Assembly (NCBI RefSeq): GCF_000179595.2
Contig: NZ_JH556659.1
Location: forward strand, 632,006 to 696,005
Direction of reading: 5' to 3'
DNA from: Acetivibrio cellulolyticus CD2
Lineage (GTDB): Bacteria; Bacillota; Clostridia; Acetivibrionales; Acetivibrionaceae
DNA length: 64,000 nt
Shown here: one piece after another, positions 54,124 through 63,801 of the stretch
Layout: each line of letters starts with the position of its first letter
Position numbering within the stretch: the first letter of the stretch is position 1
Notes under the pieces: generated by a model
The model's input: only the letters and a program-made list of their open reading frames with translations
The model's database searches: none
Told to the model about the DNA's origin: nothing
Position numbers and translations under genes: made by a program

Positions 54124-55130
54124 TCTGCTATTACCCCTTTTCTCTCTAATTCACTGAGTGCTATTTGTGTCATTCCACATTCAAAGTCCTTTTCCAGGTT
54201 TTTTTCAAATTGAATATATGGTGAAAACTTTCCCTGAAGGAGTTCTTGTACCCGTAACACTAAATTTTCAAAGATCTCCTCTGTCAAAAAGTCTCCATAG
54301 AACACAATGCATTCCGGTGCCAGTATGCAACTGCATACAACAGCAATTTGGCTAAACATAAGAACTATTTCTGCCGGATTATCATAATCCACTTCATTCC
54401 AGGCGGGCTTTAGAGGTATCCAGCCAACTTCACCGGCAAAGTTTTTACGTCCCTTGTATATGTCCCCATTTATAACAATACCTGCTCCTGGGCCATAGAC
54501 TCGTGGATAATAAAGTCCAACTACAGTATGTAATCTTTCAGTATTTTGACGTGCATAATATCCAAAGACGGTAGCATTGATATCATTTTCGTAGAGCACC
54601 GGTACCCCGTACTTTTCTTTATAATGAGATAAGAATTTGTCCCCTACGATACCAGGATAATCATGCACATAAATAACACCATTTTCCTCTGCACCGGGAA
54701 GACCGAATACTATTGAACAAATGTTTTCATGAGTTTTAAAAGCAGACTCTATCCATGTATCAAAAGTATCTGTAACAACATTTGAATAATATCCCTTTTT
54801 GCGATCTATGCATTCTCCGAATGAATTAATAATCAACATGTTAAAAAGATTCTGATAATTATCTTGATGTCCGTAAATGATGATTGCTTTTCTATAGTTT
54901 CCGTCATAAACATATTGCTTTGAAGGTCTCCCCCCATTTGATGGAATTTCATCACCTTTTATTACTTCACCTGCAGAAACCATTTCACTAATCAGCGAAT
55001 TAACAGTGACTACACTTAATTTGGTTAATGTAGACAATTCAGGTTTCGTAGCTTTTCTACGCTCTTTTAAGACTTGTCTTAAGATATTCTTATTTATCTC
55101 TTTCATTTGTGTTCGATCTGCTTTTAACAA
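54114..55130 (-). CDS. ROK-family transcriptional regulator
   Basis: A 338-residue protein with an N-terminal winged helix-turn-helix (TQMKEINKNILRQVLKERRKA in parts; LTKLSVVTVNSLISEMV; GGRPSKQY) and a ROK sugar-binding domain (FGLPGAEENGVIYV, VPVLYENDINATVFG, GAGIVINGDIYKG, GEVGWIPL). ROK repressors such as XylR and NagC bind DNA until a sugar ligand is present. The zinc-binding Cys cluster typical of ROK proteins appears to be missing or changed. The start is TTG 55130 with AAGGGGTG seven bases upstream. It likely represses its own operon with the MFS gene through the palindrome at 55181. Confidence 0.88.
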   Translation of the reverse strand: MLKADRTQMKEINKNILRQVLKERRKATKPELSTLTKLSVVTVNSLISEMVSAGEVIKGDEIPSNGGRPSKQYVYDGNYRKAIIIYGHQDNYQNLFNMLIINSFGECIDRKKGYYSNVVTDTFDTWIESAFKTHENICSIVFGLPGAEENGVIYVHDYPGIVGDKFLSHYKEKYGVPVLYENDINATVFGYYARQNTERLHTVVGLYYPRVYGPGAGIVINGDIYKGRKNFAGEVGWIPLKPAWNEVDYDNPAEIVLMFSQIAVVCSCILAPECIVFYGDFLTEEIFENLVLRVQELLQGKFSPYIQFEKNLEKDFECGMTQIALSELERKGVIAEWY

Positions 55131-55180
55131 TTATTGCACCCCTTTTGATTAGTCTGCATGATGTAATTATCAAAATGCAA

Positions 55181-55218
55181 ACTTAATACAACAACTTTAT
55201 AAAGTTGATATATTAAGT
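55181..55218. promoter_or_regulatory. 38-bp palindromic operator of the ROK/MFS operon
   Basis: The centre CAACTTTATAAAGTTG (55192-55207) is a perfect 16-bp palindrome. Outer arms ACTTAATA (55181-55188) and TATTAAGT (55211-55218) are also exact complements, with three unpaired bases on each side. It lies 51-88 bases upstream of the ROK start, where the promoter should be. Confidence 0.65.
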
Positions 55219-55312
55219 GTACGCTAACTTGTAATAAAAGTCAAACACTGCAAAAGGAACTTTGTATGGAGTTTCGCTTAAATATAAAATTAAGAAAGGA
55301 TAATAAACTCTA

Positions 55313-55368
55313 AAATTAGAGTGTCGAGGCTTTTATTTCTAAGTGCTTCGACACTCTAATTATTTTTA
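55313..55368 (-). terminator. Terminator downstream of the second PilZ gene
   Basis: A 16-bp stem (55315-55330 with 55345-55360, one G-U pair), with T-rich flanks on the minus strand. Confidence 0.75.
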
Positions 55369-55399
55369 AAAAATAGCTGATTTTGTTTTTGAATAAGAT

Positions 55400-56023
55400 C
55401 TAACTTAACTCCTTGAACTTCCTTATAGATTCTTCCTGTTCTTTCTTAAGCAGCACCAAGTATTTCTTTAGGAGGTTAGGAGTATGTACATCCGTATAGA
55501 CGATTTTAAGACCATACTCGTAATTATAGGTATCCTTTACCTTCCTGATTATAGTGGCTTTAAGATTAATTGTAACACCTGCACCTGCGTGTATTTCAAA
55601 TTTAAGCTCTTGGTATAAAGGAAAGTCAGCTTTTGAGAATATCATCATACCACTATAGCTGATGTTCTTAACTATAGCAAGATGCTTCTTTTGCGATTCT
55701 CCAATTCTTGCTTCGGCGTAAAGTGATACAGGAAATCTTACAAACAGTCTTTTGTTTGTAGTTGTTTCGTAATTATCGATTTTTATTTCAATTGTATTTT
55801 CATCTTTGTCCAAATTCAAAATTGTACAACTTGAAATATAAATCTCGTTTTCCAATTCTGACCCGAGTACCAAAGGGTCTCCTTGCGAACAATTGAGAAG
55901 TGTTATATCTTCAACAGGCTTTACTAGTATTACTTCGTTTCGAGAGTCCAGTACCAGACTTTTAAACAGCTTTGTTCCGGAGAAATGACGAACAGATACA
56001 ATGTCTCCTGTCTTAATTTCCAT
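55400..56023 (-). CDS. PilZ-domain c-di-GMP-binding protein with YcgR-like N-domain (copy 2)
   Basis: A 207-residue paralogue of the protein at 48046. The N-domain (IKTGDIVSVRHFSGTKLFKS, DITLLNCSQGDPLVLG) and PilZ domain (RLFVRFPVS as RxxxR; NISYSG as D/NxSxxG) are complete, so c-di-GMP binding is expected. The two copies share the start MExxxxGDxxSVRHxSG and the end KxLKKEQEESI-like tail but differ in between. ATG 56023 has GGAGTGA upstream; the frame is open to 56071. Confidence 0.85.
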   Translation of the reverse strand: MEIKTGDIVSVRHFSGTKLFKSLVLDSRNEVILVKPVEDITLLNCSQGDPLVLGSELENEIYISSCTILNLDKDENTIEIKIDNYETTTNKRLFVRFPVSLYAEARIGESQKKHLAIVKNISYSGMMIFSKADFPLYQELKFEIHAGAGVTINLKATIIRKVKDTYNYEYGLKIVYTDVHTPNLLKKYLVLLKKEQEESIRKFKELS

Positions 56024-56261
56024 TAATATCACTCCATTACTATTATTGAAGTAAAATGCGTGAAAAGTCATATTCGTGCCATTAAGATCAAAATAAAAGA
56101 GAAAGCTTATAAATTAATAATATATCATAAAATCATTTATAACAAGATAAAAAATAAAAATAAAAATATGCAAAAAACGACAAAAAATCATTTTATAAAA
56201 TAATAACATATTGCAGCAATGGTTGCAAGTAAAATGGTAGAATATACCTATAAAAAATATG

Positions 56262-56290
56262 TTGACAAAATATTTATAAGCCTGTATAAT
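56262..56290 (+). promoter_or_regulatory. Consensus promoter of the tRNA-Gly pair
   Basis: TTGACA (56262-56267), 17-base spacer, TATAAT (56285-56290): a perfect sigma-A promoter 21 bases before the first tRNA. Confidence 0.9.
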
Positions 56291-56311
56291 TACTTTTGCA
56301 ATTGTTGATAT

Positions 56312-56386
56312 GCGGGTTTAACTCAGCGGTAGAGTGTCACCTTGCCAAGGTGAAAGTCGCGAGTTCAAATCTCGTAACCCGCTCCA
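56312..56386 (+). tRNA. tRNA-Gly (anticodon GCC)
   Basis: Acceptor stem GCGGGTT/AACCCGC with encoded CCA, D-arm ACTCAGCGGTAGAGT, anticodon loop TTGCCAA (GCC), T-arm GAGTTCAAATCTC. Reads GGC/GGU. Confidence 0.97.
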
Positions 56387-56428
56387 AAAAAATGTAGGAT
56401 AATTGTTGGATTAATTCCTACATTATAT

Positions 56429-56502
56429 GCGGGTGTAGTTCAATGGTAGAACATCAGCCTTCCAAGCTGATTGCGTGGGTTCGATTCCCATCACCCGCTC
56501 CA
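56429..56502 (+). tRNA. tRNA-Gly (anticodon TCC)
   Basis: Acceptor stem GCGGGTG/CACCCGC with encoded CCA, D-arm AGTTCAATGGTAGAAC, anticodon loop CTTCCAA (TCC), T-arm GGGTTCGATTCCC. Reads GGA/GGG. The same acceptor backbone as its neighbour suggests old duplication. Confidence 0.97.
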
Positions 56503-56506
56503 TTTG

Positions 56507-56542
56507 AAGAGTCGTATGAGTATTTATTCGTACGGCTTTTCT
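56507..56542 (+). terminator. Terminator of the tRNA-Gly operon
   Basis: AGTCGTATG (56510-56518) pairs with CGTACGGCT (56529-56537) with two G-U pairs, then TTTT. Confidence 0.75.
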
Positions 56543-56617
56543 GTTATATATACTCTGTTTCATAAGAAGCGAGTTATGCTTTTCGAAATTATACCATTTT
56601 TGTTCGAGATATTTTTA

Positions 56618-56645
56618 TTGGAATAAAAATTTAATATGTTATAAT
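56618..56645 (+). promoter_or_regulatory. Promoter of hprK
   Basis: TTGGAA (56618-56623), 16-base spacer, TATAAT (56640-56645), about 110 bases before the hprK start. Confidence 0.6.
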
Positions 56646-56757
56646 AATTGTGGATTAGGTTATCATTAATTGGTGTTTCAGGAGAACTTAATTTTATTGC
56701 TAAATGTAGATTTTTGAAATGCCTTGGAACAATAGATTTTTATTTAGGGGGAATTTG

Positions 56758-57693
56758 ATGATGTTTTCTGTTACTTTAAGGGAAGTCATGGATGAATTTC
56801 AGCTTGAGGATATATCTAGCTGCAAAAGGATTGATGACATTGTAATTACTTCATCTGATATAAACCGTCCTGGTCTTCAGCTTGTTGGTTATCTGGAGTA
56901 CTTTGGAACAGATAGAATTCAGATTATAGGGAAAGTTGAAACTACATACCTTGCGGCTATGTCATCTGAGGAAAGGTATTCTCGTTTGGATGAATTCTTC
57001 AAATGCGGCTTCCCATGTATGGTTGTTGCAAGGGGATTGGATGTTTTCCCCGAGATGATAGATGTATCACGCAAGTATGAAATACCTATCCTTAGGACTA
57101 ATGATATTACTTCGAGGTTTTTAAGCGGAGTTATAAGGTACCTCAATGTGCAGTTGGCTCCAAGGATAACCAAGCATGGAGTATTTGTTGAAGTATATGG
57201 GGAAGGTATTTTGATACTGGGAGAAAGCGGAGTTGGTAAAAGTGAAACTGCCCTTGAGCTTGTAAAAAGAGGGCATAGACTTGTAGCTGATGACGTTGTT
57301 GAGATAAGGAGAGTGTCCGATAAATCGCTTGTTGGTACAGCACCTGATATCATTAGGCACTTTATTGAAATAAGAGGGATAGGAATCCTCGATGTTAAGA
57401 ATCTTTATGGAGTTGGATCTGTAAAGGTTACTGAAAATATAAATTTGGTTATTCAGTTGGAATTCTGGGATGAAAAGAAGAACTATGACCGTTTGGGTTT
57501 GGTAGATGAGTATACGGATATTCTTGGTATAAATGTGCCTTGCCTTATTATTCCAGTAAGGCCAGGAAGAAATTTGGCTATAATAGCTGAGGTCGCAGCA
57601 ATGAATAACAGACAGAAGAAAATGGGTTATAATGCTGCTAAGGTTTTAAATGAGAGGGTTCTAGGGGAAATTAACAAGGCGACACAGGAATAG
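56758..57693 (+). CDS. hprK: HPr kinase/phosphorylase
   Basis: A 311-residue protein. An N-terminal domain (SVTLREVMDEFQL, VGYLEYFGTDRIQIIG) is followed by the kinase domain with Walker A GESGVGKSE, DDVVEIRR and the HprK signature EIRGIGILDVKNLYG. It phosphorylates HPr on Ser46 in response to glycolytic intermediates, the key signal for CcpA catabolite repression. ATG 56758 (or 56761) has AGGGGG upstream; the frame is open from 56719. First gene of the hprK-PHP-murB-rapZ-yvcK run. Confidence 0.95.
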   Translation: MMFSVTLREVMDEFQLEDISSCKRIDDIVITSSDINRPGLQLVGYLEYFGTDRIQIIGKVETTYLAAMSSEERYSRLDEFFKCGFPCMVVARGLDVFPEMIDVSRKYEIPILRTNDITSRFLSGVIRYLNVQLAPRITKHGVFVEVYGEGILILGESGVGKSETALELVKRGHRLVADDVVEIRRVSDKSLVGTAPDIIRHFIEIRGIGILDVKNLYGVGSVKVTENINLVIQLEFWDEKKNYDRLGLVDEYTDILGINVPCLIIPVRPGRNLAIIAEVAAMNNRQKKMGYNAAKVLNERVLGEINKATQE

Positions 57694-57756
57694 GTTTTGC
57701 ATAGTTTAGAGTGAAAAAGGTCTTTATTTAGATAAAGTACAATTGGAGGGTACAAA

Positions 57757-58482
57757 TTGAAATTTGTTGTAGACACACATACTCACACTGTAGCGAGTGG
57801 ACACGCATACAGTACCGTACAGGAAATGGCGAGGGAAGCGGCGGTTAATGGTATAGAGATGTTTGCTGTTACTGACCATGGTCCTGCAATGAAGGGCGCA
57901 CCGTATTTTTATCATTTTAGTAACTTAAGGTCAATTCCGGAAGTATTATATGGGGTAAGGGTATTAAAAGGTGTAGAGGCTAATATTGTGGATTATGATG
58001 GAAATGTAGATATGCCTGATGATTATTTGAGAAGGCTTGATTTTGTTATGGCAAGTTTTCATGATATATGTATAACACCAGGTTCAAAGGAACAACACAC
58101 AAATGCGTATATTAACCTTTTGAAAAATCCATATATTGATGCTATAGCACATCCCGGTACTCCTCAGTTTGAGGTGGATATTGAAGAAGTTGTTTCGGCT
58201 GCTAGAGAATATGGAAAATTCATTGAGATTAATAACCACTCATTTATGGTCAGAGCTGGTTGTGAAGAAAATTGCAGGAATTTTGCCATTGAGTGCAAGA
58301 AAAAGGGTGTAAAAATAGTATGCGGAAGCGATGCTCACATAAGTTTTGAGGTAGGTAAGTTTGACAGAGTGGAAAGGCTTTTAGATGAGATTGGAATGCC
58401 TGAAAGTCTTGTTATGAATATTTCAGTATCTAATTTTAATGAATTTATTGAGAATAAAAGGAAAAGAATAAGAAAAGGATAA
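57757..58482 (+). CDS. PHP-domain phosphatase (YcdX-like)
   Basis: A 241-residue protein of the PHP family: DTHTHTVASGHAYST with the first metal His residues, VTDHGPAM, GVEANIVD, ASFHD, AIAHPG, IEINNHSF and VCGSDAHIS. These His/Asp motifs form the trinuclear metal site. YcdX-like members act on small phosphate esters; the substrate is unknown. The start is TTG 57757 with GGAGGG nine bases upstream. It lies between hprK and murB. Confidence 0.9.
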   Translation: MKFVVDTHTHTVASGHAYSTVQEMAREAAVNGIEMFAVTDHGPAMKGAPYFYHFSNLRSIPEVLYGVRVLKGVEANIVDYDGNVDMPDDYLRRLDFVMASFHDICITPGSKEQHTNAYINLLKNPYIDAIAHPGTPQFEVDIEEVVSAAREYGKFIEINNHSFMVRAGCEENCRNFAIECKKKGVKIVCGSDAHISFEVGKFDRVERLLDEIGMPESLVMNISVSNFNEFIENKRKRIRKG

Positions 58483-58579
58483 CGCTATCTATTCTATAAA
58501 GCATTTGAACAAAGTAAAATATAATAGATAAATATAAATAATATGGCATATGCCGGCTAAAAGTAAGGGGCTGGAATTA

Positions 58580-59494
58580 TTGGAAAAAGAAATGTTTTTA
58601 GAACTTCTTGAGAATCTGGTAGGGAAGGAAAACATAAAAGTTGATGAACCCATGAAAAGGCATACATCCTTTAAAATCGGCGGTCCTGCAGATTTATTGA
58701 TTACACCTGCTTCAGTGTCCCAGTTAGGTGAATTAATTAAGTTATGTAATAGACAAAATCTGCCGATTTTTATTATGGGAAATGGAACAAATCTGCTTGT
58801 GTCCGACAAGGGCATTAGAGGGGTTGTAATTAAGATATATGATAATTTGAATGGCTATACAGTAAAGGAAGATTGCATTGAGGCTTATGGTGGTATATTA
58901 CTCTCTAAGCTTTCCGGTATTGCTCTTGAAAATGAGTTGGCCGGGTTGGAATTCGCATCGGGCATACCCGGGACCTTAGGCGGTGCAGTTGCTATGAATG
59001 CAGGAGCTTATGGTGGTGAAATAAAAGATGTGGTTATTGAGACGGAATTTATTGATAAAGATGGAGATATAAAAGTCTTAAGGGGCGATGAACATCAATT
59101 TGGCTATAGGACCAGTTTTATACAAAAACAATCAGGAATTGTGGTTAGATCCATTATTAAGCTGAAAAAGGGTGATAAAACATCTATTAAGACATTGATT
59201 GATGATCTTACAGGGAGACGAAAGGATAAACAACCCTTGGAGATGCCCAGTGCCGGCAGTGTTTTTAAAAGGCCTGAAGGTTATTTTGCCGGAAAGTTGA
59301 TTGAAGACTGTGGACTTAGGGGATATTCCATAGGTGGCGCCCAGGTGTCCGATAAACACTGCGGATTTATTGTAAATACGGGAAATGCTACATCAAAGGA
59401 TATAATGGATTTGATCAGCCATATACAGAAAACTGTTAAGGATAAGTTTAATGCTGAACTGCAAACAGAGATAAGGATTGTTGGAGATTACTAG
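58580..59494 (+). CDS. murB: UDP-N-acetylenolpyruvoylglucosamine reductase
   Basis: About 304 residues. MurB reduces the enolpyruvyl group to give UDP-MurNAc. Motifs: [33 protein letters not shown] (FAD binding), [26 protein letters not shown] in parts, YRTSFI with the catalytic Tyr/Arg region, [10 protein letters not shown] with the catalytic Ser, and [15 protein letters not shown]. It is type-2 MurB as usual in Firmicutes. TTG 58580 has AAGGGG nine bases upstream; ATG 58550 has no clear site but would add ten residues. Confidence 0.95.
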   Translation: MEKEMFLELLENLVGKENIKVDEPMKRHTSFKIGGPADLLITPASVSQLGELIKLCNRQNLPIFIMGNGTNLLVSDKGIRGVVIKIYDNLNGYTVKEDCIEAYGGILLSKLSGIALENELAGLEFASGIPGTLGGAVAMNAGAYGGEIKDVVIETEFIDKDGDIKVLRGDEHQFGYRTSFIQKQSGIVVRSIIKLKKGDKTSIKTLIDDLTGRRKDKQPLEMPSAGSVFKRPEGYFAGKLIEDCGLRGYSIGGAQVSDKHCGFIVNTGNATSKDIMDLISHIQKTVKDKFNAELQTEIRIVGDY

Positions 59495-59536
59495 TTAGAA
59501 GTATATTTATTTTTAGTTAACTATTAGGAGGTACAA

Positions 59537-60412
59537 ATGAGGTTCTTGATAATTACGGGGGTTTCGGGGGCAGGTAAAAGTTTGGTTGTTAAGTATTTGG
59601 AGGACTTAGGCTTCTTTTGTGTTGATAATTTACCCCCGGTATTGATACCTAAATTTGCGGAGATTTGTGTTCAAAGCAGGGGAAAGATAAACAAGATAGC
59701 ATTGGTCATTGACATTAGGGGGGGAGAACTTTTTAATGCCTTATTCCCTGAACTAAATGCTTTAAAGGAATCTGGTTTATCTTATGAGATATTGTTTCTT
59801 GAGGCTTCAGATAAAGTTCTTATTAAAAGATTTAAAGAGAGCAGAAGGATTCACCCTCTCGCGCCTGAAGGACGATTGATGAAAGGTATAAATCAGGAAA
59901 GGGAGCTTTTAAGGGAAATAAAGCGAATTGCAACCTATATAGTGGATACCTCAAACTTAACACCAAGACAGCTTAAGGAAGAAATATCCAATATATTTGT
60001 CGAAGGTAAGAAATTTGAAGGAATGATAATTAATATAATATCCTTCGGATTTAAGTATGGAATCCCTATTGATTGTGATCTGGTATTTGATGTAAGATTC
60101 ATACCAAATCCGTATTACATTGACAGCATGAGAAGGTTGTCGGGAAAAAGTGACGCGGTTAGGGAATATGTACTGGGTTTTAATGAGACAATAGGTTTTT
60201 TATCTAAACTTTATGATATGCTTGAGTTTTTGATTCCAAGTTATGTAAAGGAAGGCAAGTCGCAGCTTGTTGTAGGTATTGGTTGTACAGGAGGAAGGCA
60301 TAGATCGGTTGCGATTTCAGAAGCTTTATTTGCCTTTCTTTCAGGAAAAGAACATAGGGTAGTTATAGAACATAGGGATATAGAAAAGGATGGCAAGGGG
60401 GCCAAAAAATGA
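59537..60412 (+). CDS. rapZ: RapZ/YvcJ nucleotide-binding protein
   Basis: A 291-residue protein with Walker [26 protein letters not shown]-like strand, [23 protein letters not shown], and the C-terminal [32 protein letters not shown]. In enterobacteria RapZ controls GlmS through a small RNA; in Firmicutes YvcJ affects competence, with mechanism less clear. Its stop overlaps the yvcK start by four bases. The cluster rapZ-yvcK-whiA is conserved across Firmicutes. Confidence 0.94.
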   Translation: MRFLIITGVSGAGKSLVVKYLEDLGFFCVDNLPPVLIPKFAEICVQSRGKINKIALVIDIRGGELFNALFPELNALKESGLSYEILFLEASDKVLIKRFKESRRIHPLAPEGRLMKGINQERELLREIKRIATYIVDTSNLTPRQLKEEISNIFVEGKKFEGMIINIISFGFKYGIPIDCDLVFDVRFIPNPYYIDSMRRLSGKSDAVREYVLGFNETIGFLSKLYDMLEFLIPSYVKEGKSQLVVGIGCTGGRHRSVAISEALFAFLSGKEHRVVIEHRDIEKDGKGAKK

Positions 60413-61701
60413 GGCTTCTCAATTTAATAAGATTTAATAATAAAAGGCGTATATATTTATTATTAGATCTTGCAGGGAGTTTCGACATATTATTGGGAAT
60501 GTTTCTGGTTTTAAGATATCGTGATATTCTGGATTTGGCTTTATCAGTAATACTGATATTAGTAGGTTGTACCTTAATTTATCCGTCAATTCGGCATTTT
60601 ATAAATATTTCTAAGAGCCATCTAAAAGGTAGCTCGTCAAAGATTTCAAATAATCAAACAAATGAAAATGATTTTATCAGCAAAAAGATGCTTGCAAAAG
60701 GTCCCAAAATTGTTGTAATCGGAGGGGGAACAGGACTCTCAACTATGCTTAGAGGTTTAAAGGTTTTTAGCTCAAATCTTACTGCTATTGTCACAGTAGC
60801 GGATGATGGCGGTGGGTCAGGAGTTTTAAGACAAGACCTTGGTATGCTGCCACCGGGGGATATACGTAACTGTATTCTGGCGCTTGCAGATACGGAGCCT
60901 GTTATGGAAAAGTTGCTGCAGTACAGGTTTAAGGATGGAATGCTGAAAGGTCAAAGTTTTGGGAACCTCTTCCTTGCTGCTATGGATGGGATATCTGACA
61001 GTTTTGAAGAGGCAGTGAAAAAAATGAGCGATGTACTTGCTGTTACGGGAAGAGTTTTACCTGTTACACTTCAGGATGTAAAACTATGTGCAGAACTTGA
61101 AGATGGCTATCTTGTAAAAGGGGAGTCAAGAATTGGCAAGCATAACAGTTTCCATAGGGGAAAAATAAAAAGTGTATATTTAGAGCCCATATTGATTAAG
61201 CCTTTGCAAGAAGCTATAGACTCAATTCTTGAAGCAGATATGATTGTACTTGGGCCTGGGAGCCTTTATACCAGCATAATTCCAAACCTCCTTGTTCCGG
61301 GAATTGGCGATGCTATTAGAAAATCCAATGCAATAAAGGCGTATGTGTGTAATGTTATGACACAACCGGGAGAAACAGAGGATTATAGTGTATCAGACCA
61401 TGTAAAGGCGATTGAAAAGCATTCATATAAAGGCATAATTGAGTATTGTATTGTTAATTCTGCAGAGATTCCAGATAGCCTTAAGAAAAAATATTATGAA
61501 GATGGTGCAACTACCGTAAAGGTTGATGCAGAAGCATTGGAAAGGCAAGGGATAAAAGTTATTGATGATGATTTTGTTTGTATAAATAACAATTATATTA
61601 GACATGATACTAAAAGACTTTCGAAAATAATTATAAATCTTTGTGAAAATAATTGCACTAACGAAGAAAAAAAGGATTCATTTACTATCACGAGTGCCTA
61701 G
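60409..61701 (+). CDS. yvcK: YvcK/CofD-like gluconeogenesis factor with N-terminal membrane segments
   Basis: The 430-residue protein has an N-terminal region with two hydrophobic helices (about 15-65: [34 protein letters not shown]) and then the YvcK domain: [73 protein letters not shown] and [13 protein letters not shown]. YvcK binds UDP-GlcNAc in Bacillus and is needed for cell shape on gluconeogenic carbon. The membrane N-terminus is an addition known in some Clostridia. Overlaps rapZ by four bases. Confidence 0.93.
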   Translation: MRLLNLIRFNNKRRIYLLLDLAGSFDILLGMFLVLRYRDILDLALSVILILVGCTLIYPSIRHFINISKSHLKGSSSKISNNQTNENDFISKKMLAKGPKIVVIGGGTGLSTMLRGLKVFSSNLTAIVTVADDGGGSGVLRQDLGMLPPGDIRNCILALADTEPVMEKLLQYRFKDGMLKGQSFGNLFLAAMDGISDSFEEAVKKMSDVLAVTGRVLPVTLQDVKLCAELEDGYLVKGESRIGKHNSFHRGKIKSVYLEPILIKPLQEAIDSILEADMIVLGPGSLYTSIIPNLLVPGIGDAIRKSNAIKAYVCNVMTQPGETEDYSVSDHVKAIEKHSYKGIIEYCIVNSAEIPDSLKKKYYEDGATTVKVDAEALERQGIKVIDDDFVCINNNYIRHDTKRLSKIIINLCENNCTNEEKKDSFTITSA

Positions 61702-61738
61702 CAGTAAAGGTAGCAAGCTAATAAAAGGAGGATATGAT

Positions 61739-63706
61739 ATGAGATACGGCAAATCAAGTTGGAGAACTTTTGAGCAGGGTATTCAGAAAGAATGGCTACT
61801 GACCAATGGAATCGGTGGATTTGCATCTTCAACCATTATTGGAGCCAATACACGGAGGTATCATGGACTTTTGGTTGCATCATTAAAACCTCCAGTTAAC
61901 AGGCACCTGATAATATCTAAAATAGATGAGAGTATAACAATTGGAGATGAGTCGTTTGATTTGTTTTCCTATGAAGTACCCGGTTTTATAATGAAGGGTT
62001 ATCTTCATATGGAAGGTTTTGAGCGGGATCCTCTGCCAAGGTTCATATATAGGGTAGGAGAAGTATATATAGAGAAAACAGTTAGTATGGTATATGGCGA
62101 AAATACAGTGGCAATTGTATACCATATCAAAAACGGACAAGATAGTGCAAACTTAAGACTGACGCCGCTTATTAACTTCAGAGACTATCATTATAGTTCA
62201 AAGAAAGAATACCTAAACTTTAACAAAACTGTTGTAAAAGAAGAAATGGTAACACTAAAACCCCAGTGTTATGATATTGATATCAGCTTATTTTGCAATG
62301 GGGGCGGATTTAAACCGATTGACTATAGCTGGTTTTATAATATGGAGTATGCTATTGAAAGGGAAAGAGGTTTAGGTTCAATAGAAGACCACTATATACC
62401 CGGATATTTTGATATAAGCATTAAACCCGGAGAGGAAAAGTATATTACTGTAATTGCGACAGTTGAAAAAGAAATAAAATCAAAAGACGGTCTGAAGATT
62501 ATCAATGATGAAATTGAAAGATTGAATGGACTGGTGAAAAAAGCGGGATATGATGATGAGTTTGCACAAACTCTTGTTAAGAGTGCAGACAATTTTATTG
62601 TGCATAGGGAATCCACAAACGCTAAAACTATAATTGCAGGTTACCCATGGTTTACAGATTGGGGAAGGGATACAATGATTGCTTTTCCGGGCATAACTCT
62701 TGCTACGGGGAGATTTGATGATGCAAAAGAGATCCTGTATACGTTTTCAAAGTATGTCAAGGATGGGTTAATACCTAATATGTTTCCTGATGCAGGTAAT
62801 GAGCCTCCGTATAATAGTGTTGATGCTCCTTTATGGTATTTTGAGGCTGTAAATAAGTATATCAATTATACGAAAGACTACAATTTTGTAAAAGAAAATA
62901 TTTATAATGGTCTCAAGGAGATTGTTAGTTCGTTTGCCAAAGGTACAAGGTATGACATTAAAATGGATAATGACTTTTTGATAACTGCAGGTAATGAGCA
63001 TACGCAGCTAACATGGATGGATGCGAAGGTAGGAGATTGGGTTGTTACTCCGAGGCATGGCAAAGCAGTAGAAATCAATGCTTTATGGTATAATGCATTA
63101 AGGGTTATGGCTGTACTTTCAGAGTATTATGGTGAAAGCAGTAAATACTATGATGATTTGGCGAAAAAAGTCAAAAAGTCTTTTGCTGTGAATTTCTGGA
63201 ATGAGAAACAAAGATGTTTATTTGATTGTTTGACGGTAAATTATAAGGATGATAAGGTTCGTCCAAATCAGATTATGGCTGTAAGCCTTTCATATCCAGT
63301 TGTTGATGGGGATATGGCGAAGAGTGTAGTAAATAAGGTGTTTAAGGAACTATACACAGCCAATGGGCTTAGGAGTCTTTCACCAAAATCGAAGGATTAT
63401 ATAGGCATATATATAGGAGATCAATACCATAGAGATGGTGCATATCATCAGGGAACGGTATGGACCTGGCCATTAGGTCAGTTTATAACAGCATATATGA
63501 AAGTAAATGACTATTCAGAAGAAGCAAAGAAGACTGCAATGGGTTTTATTGAATTTATTAAGGATCATTTAAATGATGCTTGTATAGGTTCTATTTCAGA
63601 GATATTTGATGGCGATGAGCCTTTGATTCCTAGAGGATGCTGTGCTCAGGCATGGAGTGTTGCAGAAATTTTGAGAGCATATGTTGAAGATATAAGGAAT
63701 AGATAA
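61739..63706 (+). CDS. Glycogen debranching enzyme (amylo-alpha-1,6-glucosidase type)
   Basis: A 655-residue protein with the N-terminal GDE domain (WLLTNGIGGFASSTIIG, RRYHGLLVASL) and the C-terminal (alpha/alpha)6 domain (AGYPWFTDWGRDTMIAFPG in parts with the acidic residues of WGRDT, GLIPNMFPDAG, NSVDAPLWYFEAV, ALWYNALRVM, GTVWTWPLGQFI). It hydrolyses alpha-1,6 branches of glycogen after transfer. ATG 61739 has AGGAGG eight bases upstream. It sits between yvcK and whiA, which are usually adjacent, and is probably co-transcribed with them. Confidence 0.93.
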   Translation: MRYGKSSWRTFEQGIQKEWLLTNGIGGFASSTIIGANTRRYHGLLVASLKPPVNRHLIISKIDESITIGDESFDLFSYEVPGFIMKGYLHMEGFERDPLPRFIYRVGEVYIEKTVSMVYGENTVAIVYHIKNGQDSANLRLTPLINFRDYHYSSKKEYLNFNKTVVKEEMVTLKPQCYDIDISLFCNGGGFKPIDYSWFYNMEYAIERERGLGSIEDHYIPGYFDISIKPGEEKYITVIATVEKEIKSKDGLKIINDEIERLNGLVKKAGYDDEFAQTLVKSADNFIVHRESTNAKTIIAGYPWFTDWGRDTMIAFPGITLATGRFDDAKEILYTFSKYVKDGLIPNMFPDAGNEPPYNSVDAPLWYFEAVNKYINYTKDYNFVKENIYNGLKEIVSSFAKGTRYDIKMDNDFLITAGNEHTQLTWMDAKVGDWVVTPRHGKAVEINALWYNALRVMAVLSEYYGESSKYYDDLAKKVKKSFAVNFWNEKQRCLFDCLTVNYKDDKVRPNQIMAVSLSYPVVDGDMAKSVVNKVFKELYTANGLRSLSPKSKDYIGIYIGDQYHRDGAYHQGTVWTWPLGQFITAYMKVNDYSEEAKKTAMGFIEFIKDHLNDACIGSISEIFDGDEPLIPRGCCAQAWSVAEILRAYVEDIRNR

Positions 63707-63801
63707 GGAATAGATAAAGTGAAAAAAATAAGTTATACTGGCGTTTTTTGAAAAAATGATATATAATCACAATACAATTTGTTTTGATTGAGGTGTCTAA
63801 T

